From Leptodesmis sichuanensis A121 (GTDB lineage Bacteria > Cyanobacteriota > Cyanobacteriia > Leptolyngbyales > Leptolyngbyaceae), in the NCBI RefSeq assembly GCF_021379005.1, contig NZ_CP075171.1, positions 868,001 to 932,000 of the forward strand: a stretch of 64,000 bases of DNA, in the 5' to 3' direction. The position numbers and the translations under genes are program-made. Shown piece by piece: positions 45,018 through 54,690 of the stretch. The first letter of the stretch is position 1. Each line of letters starts with the position of its first letter. A model generated the notes under the pieces. It worked only from the letters and a program-made list of their open reading frames with translations. It was not told where the DNA came from and did not search any database.

Positions 45018-45674
45018 TTACGGTTCGTTTTGGATAGCTGAGTTTGCCACCCCTACAACTGTCTTTTTAGAGGCGTAACGGATACCTACTTTGTAGCGAT
45101 AGCCATTTTGCTCCCAGATGACTTTTGAGGTGTCACAGTTGGCTCCACAAATAAAGGGAACAAAATAACCTGTGATGCCTCTTGCCAGAGCGACTGTCCT
45201 CATTGCTTCTGGAGAACGTTCCGTGGGTCGGAAATCAGGAGATTGTTCAAAGGCATATTCTGCCTGGATGGACGGATCTCCCTGGTGGAGTAGCTGACCT
45301 GAGAGCAAGCCAAAGGAACAGCTATCTTGGCCTCGGCAAGTTGAGGTGGCATCGAGGGAAATTTCATATCGGTTTTGCTGAGCCTCAATAATATGGGCAA
45401 AAACCTGTTGGAATTTGCCTTCTGGAGTGATGGGAACCTTGATGTATGCCTGAGGTTTGCCAGTGGAATTCGGCATGAGGGCTTCAGTTGGAATGTTAGT
45501 GGGAAGTACGACTGGAATGGGAGTTTGGTGTTGAAGCTGCTCGACAATGGGTTGGAAGATTGGCAGCACGGTTCTGGCTCCCGGAATGGGCGTGGGTTCC
45601 TGGGCAGCGGCGGAACAGCCCAGGAGTAAACTGCATAGAAAGCAGATGAGCGATCGCCGGATGGTCAACGTCAT
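45018..45674 (-). CDS. secreted or lipid-anchored hypothetical protein
   Basis: A 218-residue protein with an N-terminal signal ending in a lipobox-like LLLGCSAAAQ, then a Pro-rich stretch and a domain with CRGQDSCSFGLLSGQLL and FVPFICGANCDTSKVIW, whose cysteines could form two disulfides. The Shine-Dalgarno GGAGG lies six bases upstream of the ATG. Its stop is 15 bases from the end of IS982 copy 1. I do not recognise the family; an envelope location is inferred. Confidence 0.65.
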   Translation of the reverse strand: MTLTIRRSLICFLCSLLLGCSAAAQEPTPIPGARTVLPIFQPIVEQLQHQTPIPVVLPTNIPTEALMPNSTGKPQAYIKVPITPEGKFQQVFAHIIEAQQNRYEISLDATSTCRGQDSCSFGLLSGQLLHQGDPSIQAEYAFEQSPDFRPTERSPEAMRTVALARGITGYFVPFICGANCDTSKVIWEQNGYRYKVGIRYASKKTVVGVANSAIQNEP

Positions 45675-45779
45675 GGCGAACCTCCAGAATCCGAGAAGGT
45701 GTTGGGCCGCAACAAGCGGTAGGTTTTAGGGGTTTGCAATTAAATAATATCCCAATCAATCGGGGAGAATAGTAATATC

Positions 45780-46771
45780 ACGCGATGTGCGACTAAAACT
45801 ACTGTGACACAAGCTGGTCGAACTGCAAGGGGTCAGCACTGTGACGGTTGAGCCATCGACAAACGGTATGAGCTAGAAGCTTGCGATTGATGCGACTGGT
45901 CAAATGCCATAAATCTCGTGCCCAGACCTTCTCAATTGAGAAGCGTTCGACTAATTGCCCAATCACCGTTTCAATCAGTCGTCTAATTCGTTGGAGTAAC
46001 GCCACCCAAGCAGGCTCACGAGTATCCTGCATATTGGAGCGCAGGGCAGTTTCTAGTTCAATCCCCACAGCTCGAAGCTCTTGCTGGAGAGCGGCAGAGA
46101 GGTAACCTTTGTCGCCAATGAGCCAACCATGAATCGTCTGCACCATGTCCCACAATGCCTCGCGTTCACTGCCATTGGCTGGGGTGAGGCTAAACCCTGT
46201 AATCACCCCTGTCGCACTGATGAGCAAATGACCATGAAAGCCATAATAGAACTGCTTTTTAGCCGCGCAGTAACCGTAAGCAGCAATCCCCTTGAAACTG
46301 CGACACTCCGGGGCACGACTAAACCCACACAACGGGATAGGAATGCCATCGACCAGATGCACCTCATCGGCAAAAGCCCCTAACTCAGTGGACAGGTGCT
46401 GCTGGAGTCGTTGCTTGTACTGCCAGAGGTTTGCAGCCTGACGGACAAAGGCAGAACGACTGCCCAAGCCAGGAAACCACTCCAACCAGTGCCGACGGAA
46501 ATAGCGCCAAATTGCCTGGTCTGTATCAATCCCTTGGTACTCTGCCACAATTTCCATCGTCATTACCTCACTGTCGGACAAGGCAGGGGCAAATCCTTTG
46601 GCTCGGATGGGTTGCCCTTGAGTGATTGCCTTCAGCAAATCGTCCACACAGCAAAAAACTGCAATGATAAACTCTTCGATAGTAAACATAAGTCCCACTC
46701 GCGCTAGATAGGTTGTACTTCTAGCATCGTTCAGTGGGGCTTTCCTTTGCCAAACTTAGTTGCACATCGCG
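45780..46771. mobile_element. IS982-family insertion sequence, copy 2
   Basis: The 992-bp element sits inside the ISAzo13 transposase gene. A 7-bp duplication TAATATC flanks it at 45773-45779 and 46772-46778. Removing the IS and one TAATATC rejoins the host frame exactly. Terminal repeats are the same as in copy 1. Confidence 0.92.
45799..46698 (-). CDS. IS982 family transposase, copy 2
   Basis: A 299-residue transposase identical at the protein level to copy 1 (one silent base differs). Open end to end with intact element ends, so it may still transpose. See the copy 1 entry for motifs. Confidence 0.92.
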   Translation of the reverse strand: MGLMFTIEEFIIAVFCCVDDLLKAITQGQPIRAKGFAPALSDSEVMTMEIVAEYQGIDTDQAIWRYFRRHWLEWFPGLGSRSAFVRQAANLWQYKQRLQQHLSTELGAFADEVHLVDGIPIPLCGFSRAPECRSFKGIAAYGYCAAKKQFYYGFHGHLLISATGVITGFSLTPANGSEREALWDMVQTIHGWLIGDKGYLSAALQQELRAVGIELETALRSNMQDTREPAWVALLQRIRRLIETVIGQLVERFSIEKVWARDLWHLTSRINRKLLAHTVCRWLNRHSADPLQFDQLVSQ

Positions 46772-48147
46772 TAATATCCCATTTGGGCAGAGCTTCAGAC
46801 CGTTGCCAGAAAGGGAGATAATCTGCTAGCTCCTCAGCCAATACCTTGACCCCTTTTTCATAAATGCCTTCAACCAGATAAACGACTGGATTCATTGCTT
46901 TCCAGGTCATGTGACTGGCCCATTGAACTGCCGCTTCTACCGAATCCAAGATGGCTCCATTCCAATACTGCTCAAGCGCTGCCCAGCATCGTTCAATGGC
47001 ATTGTATTTACTGTGATAAGGCGGGTAGTAAATCAATCGAATCGGGAGCATGATCGTTTGGGCGAGTTCAACCATGCGTTTGATGAACTGAGTGCGGTCA
47101 CTGCGAGTGGCGGGTCCTCCATCTAAATTGATCACCCATTCCTCAATCTCCGGGTAATGGTCTTGATTGTCCTGCCACCACCACTCCAAACAATCGGCTA
47201 TAAAATCGCTGGTTTCAGCCGATTGACCGAAGTAAATCGACAACTCGTCGTTGTCGAGATTGAGAATGCCAAAGGCACTAACACCGACTGCCACTCACTA
47301 TCGTGGTCGTCGGCTTTTCTGGCTTCTAGAGTGCGATCCTTGCCATTACGCGATAGATTGCCGATCTTAACTTTGGCTTTGGTGTCAATCGAGAGCCTCA
47401 AGGACTTCGGATTGGCATCAGCCCGTTGATTCTCTTGAGCAACATTGTCAAAGATGGCATCGGTTTGAGCGATCTTCTTCAACGGTTTGACTTTTTGTGT
47501 TTTTTTAGGCGATATCCCATGCGATTGAGAATTGCCCCAATGGTCTGACGCGAAGGCAGTTGTTCCTCGTCGTAGCCCTTCTGCTCACTTAAGGCATCTC
47601 GGACGGCTTGGGCACTGATACGAGCATATAAGAAGGTCGATTGAAATTTCGGATCAGCTTGGGCTTGCCTGTCCACTAAACTGGCAATATCGGCTTCCAA
47701 ATTGACCAACACCACTTCGCTTTTATGCCGCCCTCTAGCTCGATAGTTATCAACACAGGTGATTCCACTGCGGCGTTCATGCAGACCCAGTTGCACACTG
47801 GCGCGATTCCACCCTAAAACCGTTTCCGTTTTCCGGGCTGAACCGTCAAAATAGTCCTCTGCAACTTTTGCGATAAAATCTCGCTTACGGTGTCCAGTCA
47901 GCTTTCGAGCAGCATCTTTCAGGCTTGCTTTAATCTTGTCGTCGAGCATGGTAAGGAGAGTGTTGTTCTAGAGATTCTCAGCCAGGAGAGGGATATTTCC
48001 GCTCTGCTCCCGCTAAAATGACTGGTATTTTATTTATTTGCAAGCTCCTAATTCCTCAAAAAATTGAAATTGGTTGTCAATTTCCACTCAAGTGATGAAT
48101 CAATGGTGCGTCTACCGAATGTCAAATCAACTTGACGAAGATTGAAC

Positions 48148-49332
48148 ATGACGAGACGACAATCCTGGCTGTATATGCCGTTGAGTTTACGACTGCGACT
48201 GCTACTGGTAAACCTGACGGTGATGGGAATTACACTGCTTTCAGTCACCCTTATTTCGGATCATTACAAAGCTCAAGTCTTTCTTACGCGGCTCTCGAAG
48301 CTGGGGATTTCAGCGGAGGCTCTTCCAGAAAATTTTTCCAATGGCACGATCGTTGACTTGTTTCATCAGGTCAACAATGAAGGCACCTGGGTGGCTTTAG
48401 GGGTTACCCTCATCGCAGCACTCCTATTGAGTTGCTGGTTCATTCAGTCCATCCATCAGCCCTTGAAAAGTTTGGAACAGGTGATCCAGAAATTTAACGA
48501 GGGGGATCTTAGCGCCCGAGTGCCACCCAATCCCATTCCTGAACTGCACCAGCTCGGATTAACCCTCAATAGTGCAGCCGCCCGACTCCAGAATGTTGAG
48601 GAGCGCAGGCAGGAAATAGTCAGCGATTTAGCTCATGAGTTGGGAAATCCTCTAACCGTAATTCGAGGTTATCTGGAGATGATCCAGGAGGGCAAGCTGG
48701 ATTACAGCCTAGTAGTGACCCAACAAATGCTGGAAGAAGCAAAACGAATGGATCGTTTACTGGACAGTGTGCAAACGATTTCTAAAGTGGAAGCAGGGTC
48801 TTTACCGCTTCATTTGCAGGTGCTGGATCTGCTGCCAGATTTGAGGGGTACCATCAATAACTTGACTGCTCAGGCTCAGGAAAATCATTGCCATCTGAAT
48901 TTAGATTGTCCCAATAGGGTACCATCTGTGTTTGCGGACCCGGATCGAGTCAAGCAAATTTTGAACAATTTGATCAGCAATGCCATTCGTTATGCTCCCG
49001 GAACGACGATTAGCATTCGTGCATGGGTGACACAACCCTTTCTCTGGCTTGCGGTCAGTGATGCAGGGATAGGAATTGCAGCAGACGAGGTGCCGTTTAT
49101 TTTTGAGCGCTTCTGGCGTTCTGAGCGTATTGCGGAGAATGAGGGCAGTGGACTCGGATTAGCGATCGCCAAGCGATTAGTAGAAGTACAGGGCGGACAG
49201 ATCGAAGTCGAAAGCGAACTGGGAAAAGGCAGTACGTTTCGTTTCTCGCTGCCATTGGCGAATGGGCAGAGTTCCTCTAAATCAAGTCAAACCGAGGTGG
49301 AAGGGACAGACGGAGAGCCGAATGACCCATGA
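48148..49332 (+). CDS. sensor histidine kinase
   Basis: A protein of about 394 residues. A first membrane segment ([18 protein letters not shown]) is followed by a short periplasmic loop, a second ([19 protein letters not shown]), a HAMP domain ([20 protein letters not shown]), HisKA with the phospho-accepting His in [21 protein letters not shown], and HATPase with [13 protein letters not shown] (N box), [20 protein letters not shown] (G1 and F) and [14 protein letters not shown] (G2). All catalytic boxes look intact. No response regulator is adjacent; just upstream is the ISAzo13 end, which may have removed one. ATG 48148 is preferred over the TTG 48142. Confidence 0.92.
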   Translation: MTRRQSWLYMPLSLRLRLLLVNLTVMGITLLSVTLISDHYKAQVFLTRLSKLGISAEALPENFSNGTIVDLFHQVNNEGTWVALGVTLIAALLLSCWFIQSIHQPLKSLEQVIQKFNEGDLSARVPPNPIPELHQLGLTLNSAAARLQNVEERRQEIVSDLAHELGNPLTVIRGYLEMIQEGKLDYSLVVTQQMLEEAKRMDRLLDSVQTISKVEAGSLPLHLQVLDLLPDLRGTINNLTAQAQENHCHLNLDCPNRVPSVFADPDRVKQILNNLISNAIRYAPGTTISIRAWVTQPFLWLAVSDAGIGIAADEVPFIFERFWRSERIAENEGSGLGLAIAKRLVEVQGGQIEVESELGKGSTFRFSLPLANGQSSSKSSQTEVEGTDGEPNDP

Positions 49333-49375
49333 TGGTTCGGTGAGTTTTTCGTCTCATCCTCTTTTTGGTCAATCG

Positions 49376-49672
49376 CTAAAGTCGCTGCTGCCAGGATTTT
49401 GGATTCCGTTTGCCGTGAAAGCAAGCAACGACGAAAATGGTTTCCTGCTCAAAGACGTAAAGGATGCCGTAAGGGAAGCGCCGGATGAGTGCTCGTCGGG
49501 CTTGGCGATAGATGAGCGGATAGGCAAGGGGATTGCGTCCAATACTAGACAGACAGGCATCAACAGCTCGGACAAATTCGGAGCCTAGTCCGGGAGATTG
49601 AGCTTCATACCACTCGAAAGTATCTTGAATATCCAGTTCTGCTTCGGGACGGATAATGAGGGTATAGCTCAT
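49376..49672 (-). CDS. ParE/RelE-family toxin
   Basis: A 98-residue protein of the RelE/ParE superfamily: YTLIIRPEAELDIQDTFEWYEAQSPGLGSEFVRAV, then YRQARRALIRRFPYGILYVFEQETIFVVACFHGKRNP. The pattern is that of ParE-like toxins (gyrase or ribosome-directed). Its ATG overlaps the antitoxin stop as ATGA. Such pairs stabilise mobile elements. Confidence 0.9.
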   Translation of the reverse strand: MSYTLIIRPEAELDIQDTFEWYEAQSPGLGSEFVRAVDACLSSIGRNPLAYPLIYRQARRALIRRFPYGILYVFEQETIFVVACFHGKRNPKSWQQRL

Positions 49673-49905
49673 CGGGGAAAGCCCAATCGTTGCTTAACTT
49701 CTTCCCAGGTTGAGCCAATGGTTGGGTCTTGCTGATAGCTTTCTAAGCGGCGATCGAGTTCCTGCTTCTGAGCATCGGTTAGAGGCAGCTCGTCTGGTTG
49801 TTCCAGGATGCTATCCCATAAATCTTCTGCCAGTTGGATCCGTTCAGCAATGCTAAGCTGTGAAATTTCAACTTTAAGGAGAGGATGATCGCTCATGCCA
49901 GTCAT
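49669..49905 (-). CDS. antitoxin, addiction-module component type
   Basis: A 78-residue (or 75 with the ATG at 49896) protein: LLKVEISQLSIAERIQLAEDLWDSIL, then LTDAQKQELDRRLESYQQDP and WEEVKQRLG. This is the typical small helical antitoxin paired with ParE/RelE toxins (putative addiction module component family). It is the first gene of the pair with a four-base overlap. Confidence 0.88.
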   Translation of the reverse strand: MTGMSDHPLLKVEISQLSIAERIQLAEDLWDSILEQPDELPLTDAQKQELDRRLESYQQDPTIGSTWEEVKQRLGFPR

Positions 49906-50013
49906 TTTGGGTGGGTCAATTCTGTAATTTTAAACGGTCTGATGCGGCGATCGCTATTTTTTACAGGTAATCGCGGGAAGTTCTGAGAAACCGAGGTCGG
50001 TGGAAACGCTTTT

Positions 50014-50562
50014 TTAGATTGCTCCAAACCGAGGTAGAGGCGACAGACGCAGAACTCCGTGACCGATGATGTTTTGGCTTGGGACAAATCCCCAGAAATG
50101 GCTATCGTAGCTATGGTTTCGATTGTCGCCGAGCACAAAGTACTGGTTGCCTGGAACGGTTACAGGACCGTAGTTATAAGTGGGTGAGGCTTGAATATAA
50201 GGCTCGACGATCGCGCTTCCATTCACATACACCCGTCCATGTTTGACGGCGACAACTTCCCCAGGTAAGCCAATAATGCGCTTAACGAAATCATCGTGGA
50301 TATTCTGAATCGTCAAGTCAGGTGGCGCTTTGAACACGATGATGTCTCCTCGCTGAGGGGCATGGAAATGGTAGCTGATCTTTTCGAGAATCAGCCGATC
50401 TCCGACCTGAAGGGTAGGAGTCATGGATTCCGAGGGAATGGAGCGAACTTCAGCAAGGGCGTGGAGTCCAAGGGCGATGAATAAGCCAACACCAACCGTT
50501 TTGGTGGCAGTGAGCCATTCTCTGGATATGGGATTGATCGATGAGAGAATTCGGGCATTCAT
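50014..50562 (-). CDS. lepB: signal peptidase I-like protein (LepB/TraF type)
   Basis: A protein of about 182 residues. An N-terminal hydrophobic segment (TVGVGLFIALGLHALAEVR) is followed by the catalytic Ser in IPSESMTPTLQVGDRLILEKI, box C RGDIIVF, the catalytic Lys in FVKRIIGLPGE and box E FVLGDNRNHSYDSHFWGFVP. All catalytic residues are present. In an element with a relaxase, a signal peptidase could be a TraF-like maturase, but the sequence looks like ordinary cyanobacterial LepB. ATG 50562 is favoured; the frame is open from TTG 50613. It lies downstream of the split nuclease gene on the same strand. Confidence 0.9.
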   Translation of the reverse strand: MNARILSSINPISREWLTATKTVGVGLFIALGLHALAEVRSIPSESMTPTLQVGDRLILEKISYHFHAPQRGDIIVFKAPPDLTIQNIHDDFVKRIIGLPGEVVAVKHGRVYVNGSAIVEPYIQASPTYNYGPVTVPGNQYFVLGDNRNHSYDSHFWGFVPSQNIIGHGVLRLSPLPRFGAI

Positions 50563-51992
50563 AAAGCGATCGATGAAGTGTGCTGGGGAACCAGATATTA
50601 CGACTTTCCCCAAAGGTTTTTGTGTTGCTGCTGGGCTGATCTCTGTGCCTGCTGAAGCGAGGTCAGCACATCCGGTGGTAGGCTGGAGACCTGTTGGCTA
50701 TCGAGCTTTGCCAGTCCCTCAGTCAGCAGGATTGTCTGGATCAGCGTTCCGTTCGGCAGTTTTACCAGGGCTAAAATTTGTCTAGATGGAGGGTAAGCGA
50801 TGGTGGTGACAGAGACTTGCCTACTGGAGGCTTGCAGGAGTGTTGCCAAAACGCCTGTCGCTTCGTGCTGCCAATGAGCAGGCGGGTGTGACTAAAATTT
50901 GATGTAGCTATTCTGCAAAAGTGAAGCCATAGCGATTAATCTTTGACCAAAATTGCTGCCATCGTCCTTGACTGTAACTCAAGGTTCGTAAGCTCAAAAC
51001 AATCCCCGCTCCATGTTCTTTCCACTTCATTCCAGAGCCACACAGACGTGCTTTGACAATGACTTTACATCCCGCTTCGGTGACTCCTGAGCCAATGGGT
51101 AAATGAGCAGCAATCGCCTCGGCATAGCGCATCTGATGGTGGTGATTGCGAAAGTAAGTGATGGCATCTTGTAATCCCTTTTGCACCGATTGACTCACCC
51201 GTTTCGGCACAATGGTTTCCATTTCTGTCAGCAGTCGTTGAGCGGCACCCACCTCGTGCTTCAGCAGATGACAATGCTCATCCATCCAGCTTTTTTGATG
51301 TTTAGGATTGCGGGGATGGATGGCTTTAGCAACGTTGTCGAGATACTGAGTGGCATGAAAGAAATCCAAAACTTGACTATCCGTGACGGGTTCGAGAAAC
51401 GTCCAATTCTCCGGTGCTCCATCGGCTAACCCTTGATAATGGGAGTTGGGATACAACCGTTTGATGTGTTCAATTTCTCGTCGCATTCGATCTAAAAAGG
51501 TTTGCCGTCCCTGTTCGGGTGCGGCGGCGACATAGGTGGTGTGGAGCCTTTCCCCTTGAGCATCATAGAGACTGAGGGTCCCAATCATGGCTTGGCGAAA
51601 TCCGTCTTTGCATAACAACAGGCAGGTGCCATCGACACCGAGACTGACCGTTGCCACCTCTACAGGTAATTTTGGTGTCTGATAGTGCCAATCCTCTTCC
51701 TTGAGCAAGGCAATCTCACCGACCGCTTCGGCTAACGTTTGCACAAACGAACGGTGGATCACTCGTCCATGATTTTCCCGCAAATCTTCTACCACTCGGA
51801 CACTACTCATCTCCGCATATTTGTGGGAGATTTGTTTGGCCAACCGGGGGGTTGAAGTCATGATGATCCGAGCATCGACTTCCAGGGGACAAAAGGTGGG
51901 TCCACCCGCGCTCGTTTGGTACACATGCCGATGTACTTCTACTGTTCCATAAGGGGTTTGATAGGTTTTGGGCAATTGTCCTTTACTCGTCC

Positions 51993-53381
51993 GGGTGTGA
52001 CTAAAATTTGATGTAGCTATTCTGCAAAAGTGAAGCCATAGCGATTAATCTTTGACCAAAATTGCTGCCATCGTCCTTGACTGTAACTCAAGGTTCGTAA
52101 GCTCAAAACAATCCCCGCTCCATGTTCTTTCCACTTCATTCCAGAGCCACACAGACGTGCTTTGACAATGACTTTACATCCCGCTTCGGTGACTCCTGAG
52201 CCAATGGGTAAATGAGCAGCAATCGCCTCGGCATAGCGCATCTGATGGTGGTGATTGCGAAAGTAAGTGATGGCATCTTGTAATCCCTTTTGCACCGATT
52301 GACTCACCCGTTTCGGCACAATGGTTTCCATTTCTGTCAGCAGTCGTTGAGCGGCACCCACCTCGTGCTTCAGCAGATGACAATGCTCATCCATCCAGCT
52401 TTTTTGATGTTTAGGATTGCGGGGATGGATGGCTTTAGCAACGTTGTCGAGATACTGAGTGGCATGAAAGAAATCCAAAACTTGACTATCCGTGACGGGT
52501 TCGAGAAACGTCCAATTCTCCGGTGCTCCATCGGCTAACCCTTGATAATGGGAGTTGGGATACAACCGTTTGATGTGTTCAATTTCTCGTCGCATTCGAT
52601 CTAAAAGGTTTGCCGTCCCTGTTCGGGTGCGGCGGCGACATAGGTGGTGTGGAGCCTTTCCCCTTGAGCATCATAGAGACTGAGGGTCCCAATCATGGCT
52701 TGGCGAAATCCGTCTTTGCATAACAACAGGCAGGTGCCATCGACACCGAGACTGACCGTTGCCACCTCTACAGGTAATTTTGGTGTCTGATAGTGCCAAT
52801 CCTCTTCCTTGAGCAAGGCAATCTCACCGACCGCTTCGGCTAACGTTTGCACAAACGAACGGTGGATCACTCGTCCATGATTTTCCCGCAAATCTTCTAC
52901 CACTCGGACACTACTCATCTCCGCATATTTGTGGGAGATTTGTTTGGCCAACCGGGGGGTTGAAGTCATGATGATCCGAGCATCGACTTCCAGGGGACAA
53001 AAGGTGGGTCCACCCGCGCTCGTTTGGTACACATGCCGATGTACTTCTACTGTTCCATAAGGGGTTTGATAGGTTTTGGGCAATTGTCCTTTACTCGTCC
53101 AATTCATCCCGCCCATTGCAATGGCACTGCCATCGGTATCAAACTGTTTGAGCGCTGCTCCACTGGCCAGAGTTCCTGCTTCATTCAGTACTGATTGGAT
53201 GGTTTCTTCGGTGTCTAGAAATGATTGACTCAGAGGAATAGTAATTTGAAGAGTGATTGACTCTGTTGTACTTTGGACAATAGTTGCGGTCATTCCTTGC
53301 CCCTCCACAAGTCTGGGAAAGAGAATCCAGTCTTCAGAGCATATCAGGTCTTACCTCCTACATCAAATTTTAGTCAAACCC
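51993..53381. mobile_element. ISKra4-family element B inside element A
   Basis: A full 1,389-bp copy with the same ends as element A lies inside it, flanked by an 8-bp duplication ACTCGTCC at 51985-51992 and 53382-53389. It is the same element as its host: sequence appears identical apart from a one-base deletion in an A-run near 52600. Confidence 0.9.
52017..53308 (-). pseudogene. ISKra4 family transposase of element B, frameshifted
   Basis: The transposase begins at ATG 53308 and runs to the lost base near 52600, where element A has five As and this copy four. The second part then starts afresh at MRREIEHIKRLYPNSHYQGL and runs to 52017. Neither A nor B therefore encodes a whole transposase. 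Motifs are as in element A. Confidence 0.88.
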
Positions 53382-53952
53382 ACTCGTCCAATTCATCCCG
53401 CCCATTGCAATGGCACTGCCATCGGTATCAAACTGTTTGAGCGCTGCTCCACTGGCCAGAGTTCCTGCTTCATTCAGTACTGATTGGATGGTTTCTTCGG
53501 TGTCTAGAAATGATTGACTCAGAGGAATAGTAATTTGAAGAGTGATTGACTCTGTTGTACTTTGGACAATAGTTGCGGTCATTCCTTGCCCCTCCACAAG
53601 TCTGGGAAAGAGAATCCAGTCTTCAGAGCATATCAGGTCTTACCTCCTACATCAAATTTTAGTCAAACCCGAGCAGGCAAGGGGGCTAATCCAGCCAGTC
53701 GAATCGATTGGATTGAACCGTTTGGTGCACATACAGTGAGATGATTACCTGTGATCGCCTCAACCACATAAAACGATGAATTTTGTGAGGCGAAGGTACT
53801 TTGCTTCTGGAGTAATGTTGGAACACCCAACTTCAGTCCAATGGGGAGCAATAGCGCGATCGTCCAGAGTAAGTAAACTCGTTTCATAACATCCTGCAAT
53901 TGACTCAGACATTCATTGATAAGCAGTTTGATTTTTCAAAAAGCTCAATTTT

Positions 53953-54690
53953 CTATAGGTCAAAATCTACGATCTGTAACGTCGAGGATGATTTAGTGGA
54001 TTTAGTCACATCAAAAAATCCTTTTGAATCTGTATCCCAACCAAAATCCTCTGAGTAAGAGTCCAGTTTGATTTGTGCCGAAAGCCATTTCTCAATTTCC
54101 AGCCAGGTCTGAATGTCTCTGGGAGTGATACCTTGATGCGATCGCAAATCTAAATCACTTTCCTCTCGCTGCAAGTTGTATTCACCTGTGGCATCATCTC
54201 GACTCAGCAAATAGGTGATGCCATCCACTTCCACTGAATAGTAGTGAATGGTGCTGTCCTCAGAAAGCTTATAGGCAGAAATTTCCTGGCTGGCGTAATA
54301 CTCAAAGAGTTGGGCTGCTGTCGATTCGAGGGCAATTATCTCTTCTGAAGAGGGCGATCGCACAGTGCCAATCTCAACGGATTGCGGAACCTCCTGGGAA
54401 TCCAACCATTCACTCAGTTCCTGGAATTCTGCCCATTGATCAGTGGTCAATTGAATATTGCCAATCAGCTCTCCGTTTTGCCAGGAGAGCGTTTCATTGG
54501 TCTGAGTATTGATAAACTGCAAGCCCTCTGTAGCTGGATTGTAAATCAGTAGATGTTCATGATCCTGGTATCGCCATTCCTGTTCTGTGGCGGAAACCAT
54601 ACCCCATTCTTGAGCGAGGGCAAACGTCCGCTCCAGGATGGAATGAAGTTGATCGGACGGTATCGGGTCAATGTCTATTGTTTGTGTCAT
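53953..54690 (-). CDS. acidic hypothetical protein of the mobilization operon
   Basis: A 245-residue acidic protein (MTQTIDIDPIPSDQLHSILE at the start) with no recognised domain. Parts: LLIYNPATEGLQFINTQTNE, IALESTAAQLFEYYASQEIS, YYSVEVDGITYLLSRDDATG and PRDIQTWLEIEKWL. The central part resembles that of the 185-residue protein at 43081-43638. ATG 54690 overlaps the stop of the coiled-coil gene as ATGA, so translation is probably coupled. Confidence 0.65.
   Translation of the reverse strand: MTQTIDIDPIPSDQLHSILERTFALAQEWGMVSATEQEWRYQDHEHLLIYNPATEGLQFINTQTNETLSWQNGELIGNIQLTTDQWAEFQELSEWLDSQEVPQSVEIGTVRSPSSEEIIALESTAAQLFEYYASQEISAYKLSEDSTIHYYSVEVDGITYLLSRDDATGEYNLQREESDLDLRSHQGITPRDIQTWLEIEKWLSAQIKLDSYSEDFGWDTDSKGFFDVTKSTKSSSTLQIVDFDL

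Larger units (their letters stand above)
45756..47949 (-). pseudogene. ISAzo13 family transposase, broken
   Basis: Reading leftward from ATG 47949, the transposase appears in three frames: MLDDKIKASLKDAARKLTGH to GYRLKKHKK, then KKIAQTDAIFDNVAQENQRAD with SLRLSIDTKAKVKIGNLSRNG, then LNLDNDELSIYFGQS to INLDGGPATRSDRTQF and YYPPYHSKYNAIERCWAALE. The first frame change falls on an A7 run followed by C, and the second looks like one lost T. The IS982 copy splits off the last codons: across it the frame reads WDI, then TILPD and stop at 45756. Confidence 0.85.
45722..48055. mobile_element. ISAzo13-family element, interrupted by IS982 copy 2
   Basis: The ends form an imperfect inverted repeat of about 37 bp, about 30 matching: left GGTTTTAGGGGTTTGCAATT at 45722 and, as complement of the right end, GGAATTAGGAGCTTGCAAAT at 48055. 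Without the nested IS982 and its extra target copy the element is about 1,335 bp, normal for ISAzo13. I found no clear target duplication. The transposase inside is broken. Confidence 0.75.
50908..53597 (-). pseudogene. ISKra4 family transposase of element A, split
   Basis: The transposase (430 codons) starts at ATG 53597 (MEGQGMTATIVQSTTESITL) and breaks after GGMNWTS at the copy B insertion (53389/51992). It resumes KGQLPKTYQTPYGTVEVHRH and ends at 50908. Motifs of the DDE core: LGVDGTCLLLCKDGFRQAMIG, YQGLADGAPENWTFLEP and LPIGSGVTEAGCKVIVKARL. The joined frame is open, so only the insertion has killed it. Confidence 0.85.
50884..53670. mobile_element. ISKra4-family element A, itself interrupted
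   Basis: Ends are GGGTGTGACTAAAATTTGAT on the left and, as complement of the right, GGGTTTGACTAAAATTTGAT. An 8-bp duplication GAGCAGGC flanks it at 50876-50883 and 53671-53678. Without copy B and one target repeat it is 1,390 - 8 = about 1,382 bp plus the duplication. It carries the intact transposase frame except for the nested insertion. Confidence 0.88.
50598..53899 (-). pseudogene. thermonuclease-like (SNase) gene split by ISKra4 elements
   Basis: The N-terminal part (53899 to 53671) has a signal anchor (VYLLWTIALLLPIGLKLGV) and FYVVEAITGNHLTVCAPNGSIQSIRLAGLAPLPA. The C-terminal part (50883 to 50598) reads HWQHEATGVLATLLQASSRQ, LTEGLAKLD and SAQQQHKNLWG. They rejoin in frame when the IS and one copy of GAGCAGGC are removed, giving about 168 residues. 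The IRLAG and HKNLWG elements are like the OB-fold SNase family. The gene lies 35 bases upstream of the lepB-like gene. Confidence 0.8.
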
